Shown in pieces: positions 20,460 to 31,220 of a stretch of 33,327 nucleotides of DNA. The stretch is taken from contig JAQGDQ010000353.1 of NCBI GenBank assembly GCA_030141605.1, forward strand, positions 37,501 to 70,827, given 5' to 3'. Position numbers and translations under genes: made by a program. This DNA comes from Tubiluchus corallicola (lineage: Eukaryota; Priapulida; Priapulimorpha; Priapulimorphida; Tubiluchidae). The notes under the pieces were generated by a model. It saw only the letters and a list, made by a program, of their open reading frames with translations, was not told the origin of the DNA and made no database searches. Each line of letters begins with the position of its first letter. Positions within the stretch are counted from its first letter, which is position 1.

Positions 20460-20761
20460 GTAACGTGTCTATTTTGTAGTGGAGCCCTCTTTGGTATTGT
20501 TTTCTTCAAACTCTTTTTATGTGCTGTGTGGATTGTTCACAGCCAAGCAAATTATGCATCTCATGCCAGTTTGTCTGTAACCTATTTAATTAAGCATACA
20601 TCCTCGAGGCAAGAAAATAGCACTAATTACGTAAACATCGATTTTGTGCTGCTAGAATAAGATTATTGTCTGCAAAACAACTTGAGCGAAAAATAATTAT
20701 TTTACTTCAATACACTTTACAGTGAGTTTCGACTCTCTTTTTCTTTCCTACTGTCTTGCTC

Positions 20762-20765
<4 letters not shown>
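20460..20765. other. No gene recognised
   Basis: AT-rich DNA between element family 1 and the CT repeat; no coding or RNA signature seen. Confidence 0.5.
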
Positions 20766-20854
<89 letters not shown>

Positions 20855-21061
20855 TCTCTCTCTCTCTCTCCCTCTCTCAGTCTTTCTGTCTGTCTCTCTC
20901 TCTTTCTCCCCGTTTGTATGTTCTTTCTCTTTTTCTTTCTTGGTTTTTCTCTCTGTCTCTCTCTCACTCTGTCTCACTCTCTTTCTCCCCGTTTGTATGT
21001 TCTTTCTCTTTTTCTTTCTTGGTTTTTCTCTTTGTCTCTCTCTCTGTGTGTCTCTCTCTCT

Positions 21062-21092
<31 letters not shown>

Positions 21093-21135
21093 TCTCTCTC
21101 TCTCCCCCGTTCTCTCTCTCTTTCCTTCTCTCTCT
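20766..21135. repeat. (TC)n repeat with a duplicated 79-bp block
   Basis: A nearly pure TC tract covers 20766-20850 and grades into degenerate CT sequence to about 21240. A block with TCTTTCTCCCCGTTTGTATG at 20901 recurs at 20980, an offset of 79 bp. Long Ser/Leu frames on plus and Arg/Glu frames on minus are composition artefacts. Confidence 0.93.
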
Positions 21136-22700
21136 CTCTCACTCTGTCTCTCTCAGTCTGCCTTTCTCCCCTTCTGCGGGTTCTCTCTCGTCTTCTCTTT
21201 TCCTTCACAAATTCTCTCTCTCTTTCATTTTTCTTTTTGTTTTCCAGATCGCATTCTCGGAGTCTCTTCTTCGCCTTCCCTTTTTGTTTATTCTTTTCGT
21301 TTTGGCTTGCTGAACATCACTTTCCCTTTTTCTTCCCTTCCTGCTGCTCCGCCAGTTGTTGTTGTGACATTTACAGCAAAAATAATTGTCCTGTGAAGAG
21401 GTTCAGGAAGTATTTTGAGTGTGTATAGAATGTGCACTTTGTTCGCTAATAAGTTTTAAAACTTCTCAAGATTTAAAAACACATTCGCTCCGTAATTAAG
21501 TGGCCATAAATGAATTACTGTCCATGCTGCATTTAATTTCCCAGCTTTAGGAAATTTTCTCCATGTTGAACTAACTATGAATTTTATTAACCCTTCAATG
21601 TATTAACCCTTTAACGTCATCTCAAGACATTATTCATTGAACGTAGCTAGGGATGCACATACCGATTTTTTGGTTTTTTGTCAACAACAGACTTGATAAG
21701 TTCACCATAAAATTTAATGTAACCATTTCAAGATTTTCTGCTTTTTTTCCTCAAAATATAAGAAACCTTGCCATGATAATAATCATTAACTTACGTTTCG
21801 TTTCAAGCAAAAAATAAATTCGTTGGTTGATGGCAGCGCAATTTTTTCCTGTGCTTTTTTAAATTTTGAGTCAGTTGAACTTCATCGAATACACTGTGAA
21901 CTGACAATTTGTTAATTAATACTACGCGGAGACAGTGCTAGCGCTATAGACAATGAAGTCTGTTTAGCAAAGCGCCTTTATCTAATGTAACCAGGAGTCA
22001 CAACTTGAAGTTACAAGCCATTCCAGAGTAGCAAACTTTTAAAAACCGTTCAAAAAATGTAAATCTTAATAATCATTTATCTTTTAACAGGCATTTGTAA
22101 GTAACCTTGGCTCTTTGTGCTTTAAACCAAAATCTTTTAAAGCAAAACCGGAAAAATCTTCCTTTAACAAGCAGTTTATTGTGTGCTGTATATACGATTT
22201 ATTCTGCTTTCATATTTCTTGTAAATGTTTCTAATATTCTTTCAATAAAGGTTAAAATAAATTGAAATAAATTAAATATATGTATATATGTATATATATA
22301 TATGCACTTCAATTAATGTCTGCCATATTCCAACAAAATATTGTAGCGTTTAATACGTCATTTCTATTGAAAAAAAATAAAAAAGGCTATTTTACAAATT
22401 TGCATTAAATTCTGTAGTTCTAGACTTTACTAAACACAAACATTAAGTAAACCTAATTTGGTAATTTTACTAATTTATACTATGTAATACGTTCTATCAA
22501 ATTATAAGATTGTCATTAATTAAACTAAAATGTTCAAGGTGATCAGTTCAATCAAATTAATATAAAATGATATATTTACTTACATCGTACGTCTCCATAA
22601 AGCAAATCTAGTATTTACCAATATATCTGACAAATTATCACTAATTTCACACTATCATACTGTGAAAAACTACTTTTAAAGAAGCCTGTTAACGTCTGCC
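21136..22700. other. No gene recognised; possible retroelement tail near 22240
   Basis: AT-rich DNA. Near 22241-22280 the sequence TTTCAATAAAGG is followed by AAATTGAAATAAATTAAAT and a TA-rich run, which resembles a retroelement 3' tail, but I see no hairpin or coding remnant. A short palindromic segment (GCAAAACCGGAAAAATC flanked by TTTAAAG and CTTTAA) lies near 22136-22167. Confidence 0.4.
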
Positions 22701-22705
22701 AACTA

Positions 22706-22764
22706 ACTCACCTGCCCAGGTAGAAACAGATCTGCACAGGTGAGTGATCGTGGTCACGTGACCA
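22706..22764. other. Hairpin and 14-bp palindrome containing an E-box
   Basis: ACTCACCTG (22706-22714) pairs with CAGGTGAGT (22737-22745). Six bases later lies TGGTCACGTGACCA (22751-22764), a perfect 14-bp palindrome around CACGTG. CACGTG is a known bHLH target, but no promoter or gene is visible nearby. Confidence 0.5.
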
Positions 22765-24107
22765 ACGAGATACTTAGCGAAATTCCCTACAATATATATA
22801 TATATAGATAGATAGATAAATAATGTTGGATAGTAACTTCAAGCTAAAATCAAGCATTTCTTAAGGGAAAAAGGACAGTTTGTTGTCCAATAAGTTATTT
22901 TGATATATGTCTCTTTTTTACTTGTTACAATTGCTAAAGGCTTCTTACTTTTAAATATTAAAAATGCTTAGAAATTTGAGGGACAGTTAGCGATGACGTC
23001 ACCGTTAAATGAAATATTCCAGCAGCTGGGAATTTTCCCTGTGTTTGCAAAAACAAAGGCTGTCTGAAGTAGACATCAAAAGAAGAACAATATTGCTTCT
23101 AACGGCATTCTCAAAACTTAGAAACGTCTTCAATAACAAAAATACTGCATAACTGTAAACGTGGCATCTTTAACACTTTCGTATCATCAAATAGAGTTCA
23201 GAACGGTGGAGCTTGAAAGTAAATTATCAAATGGGAGATTGATGTCTTCCAAAGAATATGTGCAAATCATTACTGAAGATAAAACAGCTCAAGTGTTTAC
23301 TGACTATGGACAAAAGTGAAGAATGAATTTACTTAACACGCTTTTAGCTCGTTCAGTTCAAATAAGTTTGTTGTCCTGTTTACTAAACAGCTCTATCTCT
23401 GTTTAATTGGTCATCGGTCTTGGTACTTCGGGGGGGGGGGGGGCTATGAAAATTTAGGGCGTAACACTATATCTTTATTAGCCTAATGGTTAATCCGCCC
23501 TGATTATGACCATACTCAGGTTCTGAAGTTGCGTTTTGTTTTTATTTACGCTGTGTTTGTCTTGGAAATCCTATTTCTAGTGCTTAATGCAGCAATAGTG
23601 TAAAATAGAAACGCTTTCTTCCAGTTCAGAAGTGCAGCAGAATTGTTGTCAGATCGAAGGTTTTTCAGAATAAGTTTGCGCTGGTCTGCATAGCGTAATC
23701 GAATCACCATAATCTTGTAAAGTCGGTGTGTAATCGTATACTGCAGAAGTCGAGAATTCTCTAATATTGTTACTGAACGCAACTTTAAATAAACACTACG
23801 TGCTCTGCGAGGTTTCTAAACTCCAAACTAATGTCAATTCTCATTGCTAAAAATTGTTATCTCTGAAAGAGTTTTTGTAGAAAGAAAGAGAGTTCTTTTT
23901 CATCATTTATGAAATATAGAAATGAATATTTCGCCAGGTCTGTGTTATTGTGACATAATGCAGTTTTAATTTTTGGCCTAGCTTCCACAGCATGGCAACC
24001 CTTACGGCTGGGCCAAATCTAGGTTAACAGACTAGCATTATTGGTGCTCATTTTACCGCGATACAAAAACTAAATTTCTTCTAGGAATCTCGAAACCGTC
24101 AAACATA
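22765..24107. other. No gene recognised
   Basis: AT-rich DNA with one further CRE-like TGACGTCA near 22994 and a run of 14 G at 23430-23443. A 78-codon minus frame at 23546-23782 has no recognisable motif. Confidence 0.5.
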
Positions 24108-24567
24108 TTAAAGGACAAGAAAAGGCCTAGTTAAAGCAAGTCTCCGAAAATTATCGCTAAAGAATTATAAAGGTTAGAGCTAATCTTAAGCGCTTATCAT
24201 AATAACGTTAAAAGAATTTCCTGTTTGTTTTCATTTTAAATACTCCCGCGAGACTGTCACAGCAGTTAGGTGGCGTCACAGAACCACAACACAAATCTTT
24301 ATAGTACACGTGCTCAGAACTCACTGCGTCTGTGTTCAAGTGATGTCATACCACGTGATCACATGTTGGATTTTCAATTGACGGACTAAATGAAACACGT
24401 CTGCGCATGCGCCAAAGTTTATTGCAGCTGTTGAAATATGTTACAAAAATTGGAGTAAATGCGAAAACGTGAGTACTTTATTCGCTTAAGATTATACTTA
24501 GGTGATATAATTTTTTATTGAGAATTTTCTGAGGCTTACTTTTGTTGGCCATTTTCTTGTCCTTTAA
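24108..24567 (+). mobile_element. TTAA-flanked inverted-repeat element, family 2, copy 2
   Basis: TTAA lies at both ends (24108-24111 and 24564-24567). The termini are TTAAAGGACAAGAAAAGGCC and GGCCATTTTCTTGTCCTTTAA-type inverted repeats. It is similar end to end to 18816-19275. The CRE seen in copy 1 is altered here (GGTGGCGTCACA), and the ATG of the exon-like segment is lost while the GTGAGT donor remains. Confidence 0.88.
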
Positions 24568-25102
24568 ACCTTTCTTGTTTATAAACCTCACTGAACTAAA
24601 TGTTACGGTTGACTAGATTTTCACGTATCTTTAGGTGCTGCTGCTGCTGCTTCAGGCGTTTAATTAGTGTTTTCTGAATCAAGTGTTGCGGAACATCATC
24701 CGAATGTTTCTTCTTCTTCTTCTAACTGCGTGTCGGCGCAGCTCATTGAAGGTGACTCTTCTAAGCGAATGAGTTTTAAGCAAATTATAAAAGATTGAGA
24801 GTGTCGAAGCCGGACTCGGGAATATAATACGAGAGATAAGGGAATTTCTAATTTCATATCATTGCAAACCCGCTTTAATCGGTTGTGTTTTTCCCTTTGT
24901 TTGACCTTAACTATGCAGGATGTTCTGTCAAAGCTTGTTTTTCGGCTTTTGGAGAAAATAAATATTTGCAGACGGTGGGTTATTAATAATATATTGAAGG
25001 GCTTTCAAAAATACATTGAATTTCATAAACTGCAGAAAATATACTGAGGAATAGATGAGTTCCTTAATAGCGAGACGGAGCTGCCACGTCATTCACAGTC
25101 AA
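24568..25102. other. No gene recognised
   Basis: A 61-codon frame at 24862-25047 (+) has no recognisable domain. Short GCT and TTC triplet runs occur near 24640 and 24712. Confidence 0.45.
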
Positions 25103-25107
25103 GACGA

Positions 25108-25144
<37 letters not shown>

Positions 25145-25145
25145 A
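25103..25145. repeat. (GAC)n trinucleotide repeat
   Basis: About 14 GAC/GATGAC units. A poly-Asp frame runs through it but the flanking sequence lacks coding character. Confidence 0.95.
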
Positions 25146-25348
25146 CGATGATGATCAGGGCCGCCCGGATTATGCTAAGTAAGGAACTTACGGGACCCCC
25201 TCACATGGAGCCACCCTCTAATTTGCTCGCATTCGTCTCGAATATTTTGACTTATGATACATTTTAGCAACATTTGCATTAGCTGGGCGCCCCATATTTC
25301 AAATAAAAGGCTTTGAAGAGGTCCTTATCTCGAATAAAGGACCTCAAA

Positions 25349-25483
<135 letters not shown>

Positions 25484-25850
25484 ACTTTATTTATTTTAAG
25501 TGGATTGTCATACAGTAATATTACTAATCAGAGTTAATCCACTGTGCAACAAATACATTTTAGCTGAGAACAGATATATACAACAGGTTATCAGGAAACA
25601 TATGTACATAGTTAGTTCAAAAACACAAGTAATTCATTAGTTAACGCTTAAAATTGGAATATACAAAGCTCACAAAGTACAGAAGCGATACCAGAAACAG
25701 TTATCAATGTACATCTTCGTATTAGTTATACAAAAGTATGATCGCTCAATAACTGGTGTTTAATTCAAAAGTCCAAAATTCAAAATAATTCGTGTTAAAA
25801 TTGAATATTTACCGAGAATAAGAGAGCTGATCCAATAATAGTGTTCTGTG
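25484..25850 (-). mobile_element. Probable minus-strand LINE-like 3' end
   Basis: On the minus strand the sequence ends AAATAAATAAAGTTTATATA, with AATAAAG at 25491-25485. A hairpin with a perfect 7-bp stem (GTGGATT and AATCCAC, 25500-25542) lies immediately upstream. The tail runs into the TA/CA microsatellite. No coding remnant is recognised and the 5' limit is a guess. Confidence 0.48.
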
Positions 25851-25973
25851 TATGTCATGGTTAAACGAACCTCTTTGTCTCAAACAGGGATCCTTTATCT
25901 CGAACGAGAAGGCAGTTTAAAATTGGATTTTAAGACTCCTTGGCTTCCTTTTTAAAGTCAGCAATGCAACCCA

Positions 25974-26394
25974 AGCTTGAGAGGCCCTAAACTGTAGCCT
26001 ATGCTAGCCTATAGGATAATCCAGTGCTGTCATCAAAGCTCGAGAGGCCCTAAACTGTAGCCTATGCTAGCCTATAGGGTAATCCAGTGCTGTCATCAAA
26101 GCTTGAGAGGCCCTAAACTGTAGCCTATGCTAGCCTATAGGGTAATCCAGTGCTGTCATCAAAGCTCGAGAGGCCCTAAACTGTAGCCTATGCTAGCCTA
26201 TAGGGTAATCCAGTGCTGTCATCAAAGCTCGAGAGGCCCTAAACTGTAGCCTATGCTAGCCTATAGGGTAATCCAGTGCTGTCATCAAGGCTCGAGAGGC
26301 CCTAAACTGTAGCCTATGCTAGCCTATAGGGTAATCCAGTGCTGTCATCAAAGCTCGAGAGTCCCTAAACTGTAGCCTATACTAGCCTATAGGT
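25974..26394. repeat. 63-bp minisatellite, 7 units
   Basis: Units contain CGAGAGGCCCTAAACTGTAG, then CCTATGCTAGCCTATAGGGT and AATCCAGTGCTGTCATCAAAG. Units are nearly identical, with only a few substitutions, indicating recent expansion or homogenisation. The final unit is partial. Stops occur in the frames, so it is not coding. Confidence 0.96.
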
Positions 26395-26476
26395 TACTTT
26401 CTACACTTATCAACTGGATCTTTGAACAAACATCGCACAGGAAATTCAACCGGATGTGCTTTGCCGCCATTACAAA

Positions 26477-26560
26477 ATGGCTTCCAGTGATGAGCTTCAT
26501 CAGTCAAACCTTATTTCCTCGATATATGATTTGGAAGTTCCTGCCTCCCAAAGCCAATAA
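26477..26560 (+). CDS. Short ORF, 27 codons, hypothetical
   Basis: ATG at 26477 sits in a favourable context (ACAAAATGG) after GCCGCCATT. It reads MASSDELHQSNL and stops after VPASQSQ. The composition is more protein-like than most frames here, and it lies in a GC-richer spot just after the 63-bp array. No splice donor is obvious before the stop. It could be a micropeptide, an upstream ORF, part of a repeat, or chance. I recognise no family. Confidence 0.18.
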   Translation: MASSDELHQSNLISSIYDLEVPASQSQ

Positions 26561-27691
26561 TAAGTCCCGGAAGGTGCACGTCTTTTACACAATTACCTCT
26601 TATGCCTCCCATTAATAACTCACGAAGGAAAGCCACTTATGACGGGAAATTGAATAGCGGGTATCATTGTTAACATGGTATACAGGTTTAAAGAATGGAT
26701 GATGTTTGGTGGCATTTTTTGTGAGTAGTGTAATTTACTAATACAGAAAGTAAGCAGACATGTTTATTATCGTCCTGTACATGTTTCTTCTTACTGAGGG
26801 CTTCACCAGGGATTCCAAAACAGTCTAACATTACATTATTCACCAAAACGTAGCTATACGAATGTTACGCATGTTATGCATTGAGTACCAGTTGTAAAAC
26901 ATTTCAAAAGCTCACCACAATTCTACTACATATTCAGAAAAAATGAGCATTTCAGTCCACCAGTTACGTCATTATTCTCCGCTTTGTTTCTGTTAATAAG
27001 CTTTTCATAGTTTCATTGTGCGCACGCGCAGTTGCTGTAGGTCAAAGCTTACATGTACCACACCACAGCAATGCGTCTTAACTGCAATCGTCATGTGACA
27101 TGTGTGTAAATCAAAGCCGTCTGCTGCTTCAGTTCAGTAAGTTCAGTTGTTTTACGCGGACTTTACTTAATAATGCATTAGTCTGTGCATAGAGTAATTT
27201 ACTAGCAGGATCTTGCTTGGAAACAAGAAAAAATGATCTAGGTTAAAGTTCTAGCTAACTGTTAAAACTGTTACTATTACACTAGCATGGGTTGCGAGGC
27301 GTAGTCAAGTGTACACAAATGCATTGTCTGGTACACTTAACCTTTGACCTTTTGACAATCATCGTCAATCGCTGGAACTGTGAAAAGGCTTATTACTTCT
27401 ATGCCTGCTAAGCGTAAACCCAGCACCACTACCTCAGTACTTATGACGTCATACTCGCAACTTCATTACCTTCACGTCAGCACCCGCTGCGAAGAATGTC
27501 AAGGTTGTGCGTTCGCCCGCGTGTTGTATTATATAGGACGTCAAGATTTTTACTAACAAGCTTCAATGTGGCGTAGCTTAATAATATTGTAGCGCGCGGT
27601 TCAATATCATTCCGCTTTTATTATAGACTATTTACACACCAGAATCGATTGAGGATTTCGCTGTGATTCCCCGAGTAAGCTGAGAACTTGC
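26561..27691. other. No gene recognised
   Basis: Mostly unique AT-rich DNA. A TGCGCACGCGCA motif of NRF-1 type lies near 27020 and a TGACGTCA near 27444, but no transcription unit is visible. Confidence 0.5.
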
Positions 27692-28259
27692 TTAAAGGAA
27701 AACCGGATGATTGTTTAGACTCAATCTCATTTTAATTTACTGTCCAAAATATACATCTTCTCGCCTATAAATAGGTTAACAATTGTTTCTTGTATTTGAA
27801 TAATTAGCTTAGAAAGTTAATTAACGGCAACCAAACACAGCTATAGCTTACGTCAGAAGCTAACCACAGTTTGTGCAATGGTAGGCATCTTCCCTTGCGC
27901 GTCAAGCACGTTTGCGTACGTCTTACAGTACTGCCAAAGTACTGCTTAAACGCGTGATTTCACGAAAATGAGCTCTACGTCATATAACGTCAGAAACTAA
28001 CAATGCACTTCACAATCATGGTTATCACGGTACCACCTTCTGTTTGTCGGCCACGTGCATGTGACAAAAAAGCGCCGTTGCCAATCTTAATAGGTTCACT
28101 GAGCAGCGCGTAGCTTTGAAAATTTAACGAAATTTGAGTATCCGAGGTAATTATTATTTAATCTACACTTTGATATAAAAAAGCTGTTGTAGCATTCAAT
28201 ATTTTAGAGCATTCTTTATTCTGAACTAATGTTTACACAGTCGCCCGGTTTTCTTTTAA
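27692..28259 (+). mobile_element. TTAA-flanked inverted-repeat element, family 1, copy 2
   Basis: It begins TTAAAGGAAAACCGGATGA and ends GCCCGGTTTTCTTTTAA, with TTAA at both ends (27692-27695, 28256-28259). It is collinear with 19906-20459 throughout. It carries TACGTCAGAAGCTAACC and AACGTCAGAAACTAAC motifs in the same positions. A small local duplication (AGTACTGCCAAAGTACTGC near 27938) is specific to this copy. No transposase frame is present. Confidence 0.92.
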
Positions 28260-28476
28260 GCAGATAGTTTACGGCTTTGTATTTGTTTATTTGACTAACC
28301 GTTATAAATTCGTAGTATGTAGATTGCGTAGCGTACCCTTGCGTGCACATATTAATTGTAACCCGTTTATAGTTTGGCTCCAGTCTACAATGTTTCCACT
28401 TTTCCACGAGAACATGATGAACACAGCAGAAAATATCAGAAATACTGTCAATACTTTGTACAGGGTGATTAAGTAT

Positions 28477-28545
28477 TAAAGCAAAACCGGACCCAATCTT
28501 AAACTGTAGGTCAAAACAATCTACTCTTTAAAATATTGAAAGGAA
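28477..28545 (+). mobile_element. Left-end fragment of a third inverted-repeat family
   Basis: It starts TTAAAGCAAAACCGG, which resembles the family 1 terminus, then CTTAAACTGTAGGTCAAAAC and CTTTAAAATATTGAAAGG, shared with 18326-18390. I find no matching right terminus, so it is either truncated or extends undetected. Confidence 0.5.
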
Positions 28546-29527
28546 ACGTACTATTAATTTTTAAAAAATGACTTGCATGAAAGAATTATTACCACACAAA
28601 CACAATTTCACGTTCGCGCCACTAGTTCTTCGCTGTTACATGCATTTCGCCACTCGCTAATTAGATGGACACTAGCGCCTGCATTTCAGCAACGCATTGC
28701 ACACAAAACAGGTGTTGTGCGTCTCAGTTGAGAGTTAGTTTGTGACGAACTGCACACGTTCAACACCTCATGAAAGAGCACAACGGTAAATTTTAAATCA
28801 GAATTTTTATCTCAAATCTTGCCTAGTTTTAGTATTTTGAAAAAGGAACCCTCCTCTGGACTTATAATAAATTATTCTTCTTCATCAAACTTAGACGTAT
28901 TGCAATCCCTCCTGGTCACCAGTTAATTAAAGTGATGAAGAGGACGACCAGTTAATTAGTGTGATAAACACATCGCTGCTTTTGAAGTTATAAGTTTCTG
29001 ATTAACTGAGACAGTTTGCACGCCATCTTTTCATCATTTATAACCTCAAGCTTGTTTATCTACATTAATAATAGAAGTGAGTATATTGCTTCGTTATGAA
29101 ATCGTAGTGAGGAGATATACGATAAAAGCCATAGAATTAACGTCCGTAGGGATAAAGCAGTGTGATGGTAAACTTAGCTGGTTATTACGAAATTTATATA
29201 GAGCGTACGATGAAACATACTAGAATTGAAACAGAAGAATTAGACAATGAAAAAGTTTAAAACACAAACTGTTATTTTTTATACAAAAACTCTCATGTAT
29301 GCCAACGAGAAAAGTATGCAAATGATTAACCCGTCCTAACAAGTAAGAGTTACGTTGCTGACGCTTGCTGGCTGTGATGCTCTGAAGCCTTTAGCAGAGC
29401 AGATAAGTGTATGCGAAGCACGTGACAGAAACGATAATGTAACAAAGCGCCGTGCAACGTAAAGATAGTACATTTATTAAGCACGTGTTTATAGCGCACA
29501 CATCTATGTACAAAAGAGGTTATATTT
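28546..29527. other. No gene recognised
   Basis: AT-rich DNA with no coding frame, RNA or repeat that I can support. Confidence 0.5.
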
Positions 29528-30104
29528 TTTTTAATAATAATAATAAATCTTTATTAAAGAAATGAACATATATACAAAAAGGTGCCTCTTTTTGCAGGCT
29601 CAGATCAACAATTTACATTTTCATATAACAAATCTTTTAAATATTTCCAGTTTCACACTAGGTACAACGAATAACATATTATACTTAAATTAGATTTAAT
29701 TTCAAATGATTCACAAGTATTATACCCACAAATTAACTTTACACACCTACATAATTTATTTTTGTATACTCGAGCGGGTCTAAGTTAACAATTATTCAGT
29801 ATAAAACTATCTCCGATCAGGTTAGTGGAAGCCATTATTAAATTTTTATCAGATTGAAGCATAATATTACGTGTATAATTGGCATCAGCATATTTCTATG
29901 AAACGCATTCTTTTTGCATTATCTATTTTATTGCATCTGAATAAAATGTGCTGAGAAGTTTGCTCTTCTTCTCCACATGGACATAAACTAGTATCACTCA
30001 TATTAAATCTATACAAAAAGCCAGTTAAAAGAGGTTAGAGCAACTCGCGTCGCCTCCAAGAGCTTACACGACGATTAAGTCCGTGTGTACGGGAGGAGCC
30101 GACT
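29528..30104 (-). mobile_element. 5'-truncated LINE with RT C-terminus and 3' UTR
   Basis: On the minus strand this holds a decayed C-terminal coding end (30104-29785) followed by a roughly 230-bp 3' UTR. The UTR has a hairpin at 29599-29584 (GCCT, loop GCAAAAAG, AGGC), AATAAAG at 29555-29549 and a TTATTATTATT tail, all features of retrotransposed LINE copies. The 5' end is cut at an AT microsatellite. The coding motif and 3' structure are those of non-LTR elements in general, and I do not assign a clade. Confidence 0.85.
29785..30104 (-). pseudogene. LINE reverse transcriptase C-terminal remnant
   Basis: The minus-strand frame reads SWRRRELL, a stop at 30037-30035, then PLLTGFLYRFN and CPCGEEEQTSQHILFRC. 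This matches the well-known C-terminal end of many LINE ORF2 proteins: a Trp/Arg-rich stretch, a LLTG...YL.RF segment and a C-x-C-x(n)-H-x(4)-C putative zinc-knuckle. The frame stops at 29887-29885. A one-base shift then allows a further reading to TAA at 29787-29785. With one internal stop and one frameshift the copy is dead. The polymerase and endonuclease domains are missing. Confidence 0.82.
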
Positions 30105-30150
30105 TATATATATATATATATATATATATTATAGGTATATATATATACCC
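30105..30150. repeat. (TA)n microsatellite at the LINE truncation point
   Basis: TA repeats, interrupted by TATAGG, sit at the 5' breakpoint of the LINE copy. Confidence 0.9.
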
Positions 30151-30637
30151 CGCTCCAGAAATGATTCAAATCTGGACGCGTCTCGTTACGATAATGCTGG
30201 TAATGCTGGTATTTATTTAAGGAGGGACGATTTCAGTCTTCTTCTTTTGCTGCAGTTTAAACTAGTTATTAGGCACTTATATTGCGAGTTAACATGGACT
30301 TTGTATGAATTTGCATCTTAGCGCTAACATCGCGGAAGTTCTAAAGACTTCAACTATGTCTACGTGGTGCTGACGTATTTTTCATTTTGCTGTTTTAAAT
30401 TTTGTTTTTGAGCGTTATCATCTTTAATTTCTCATCTTACTTCGGTAGTCTGTTCTCATCTGTTCCGAGTTCGGAGTCTTGTAGAAAAGCCTTTGGATTC
30501 ACGGCTTTGGCGGGATAGTTTGGCTTCTTTTTTGTGGTTAGAGCACAAAATGCAGCCTCTCCTCTTTAAGAGAAAGCGTTATCTAATGTCTTGCCATCCT
30601 TGTGAGGCTACGGCGCATTTCACAGTGAGAACGCGCA
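30151..30637. other. No gene recognised
   Basis: Unique DNA leading into the 42-bp minisatellite. Frames at 30085-30321 and 30493-30723 (+) lack domains, and the second is formed largely by repeat sequence. Confidence 0.5.
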
Positions 30638-31220
30638 GCAAAACTCCTCGTGCAGTTTCTCGTGAGCAATTGTGCCTCCAGTTAAAAGCTATGCGTCCTC
30701 CTCGTGAGGAATTCTGCCTCTAGTTAAAAGCTATGCGTCCTCCTCGTGAGGAACTCTGCCTCTAGTTAAAAGCTATGCGTCCTCTTCGTGTGGAATTCTG
30801 CTTCCAGTTAAAAGCTATGCGTCCTCCTCGTGAGGAACTCTGCCTCTAGTTAAAAGCTATGCGTCCTGTTCGTTTGGAATTCTGCTTCCAGTTAAAAGCT
30901 ATGCGTCCTCCTCGTGAGGAACTCTGTCTCTAGTTAAAAGCTATGCGTCCTCTTCGTTTGGAATTCTGCTTCCAGTTAAAAGCTATGCGTCCTCCTCGTG
31001 AGGAACTCTGTCTCTAGTTAAAAGCTATGCGTCCTCTTCGTGTGGAATTCTGCCTCTAGTTAAAAGCTATGCGTCCTACTCGTGAGGAATCCTGTCTCTG
31101 GTTAAAAGCTATGCGTCCTCCTCGTGAGGAACTCTGTCTCTAGTTAAAAGCTATGCGTCCTCTTCGTGTGGAATTCTGCTTCCAGTTAAAAGCTATGCGT
31201 CCTCCTCTTGAGGAATTTTG
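30638..31220. repeat. 42-bp minisatellite with alternating subtypes, about 14 units
   Basis: Each unit begins AGTTAAAAGCTATGCGTCC. Two subtypes follow: CTCGTGAGGAACTCTG.CTCT and TTCGTKTGGAATTCTGCTTCC. They alternate over most of the array, giving an 84-bp higher-order period. The first two units are both the GAGG subtype and the last is diverged. TAG stops inside most units exclude coding. Confidence 0.95.

Noticed and set aside
20707-21428. Ser/Leu-rich plus frames and Arg/Glu-rich minus frames
   Set aside because: CT/GA simple repeat composition; no domain or conserved sequence.
25055-25267. Poly-Asp frame
   Set aside because: Created by a GAC trinucleotide repeat; flanks do not look coding.
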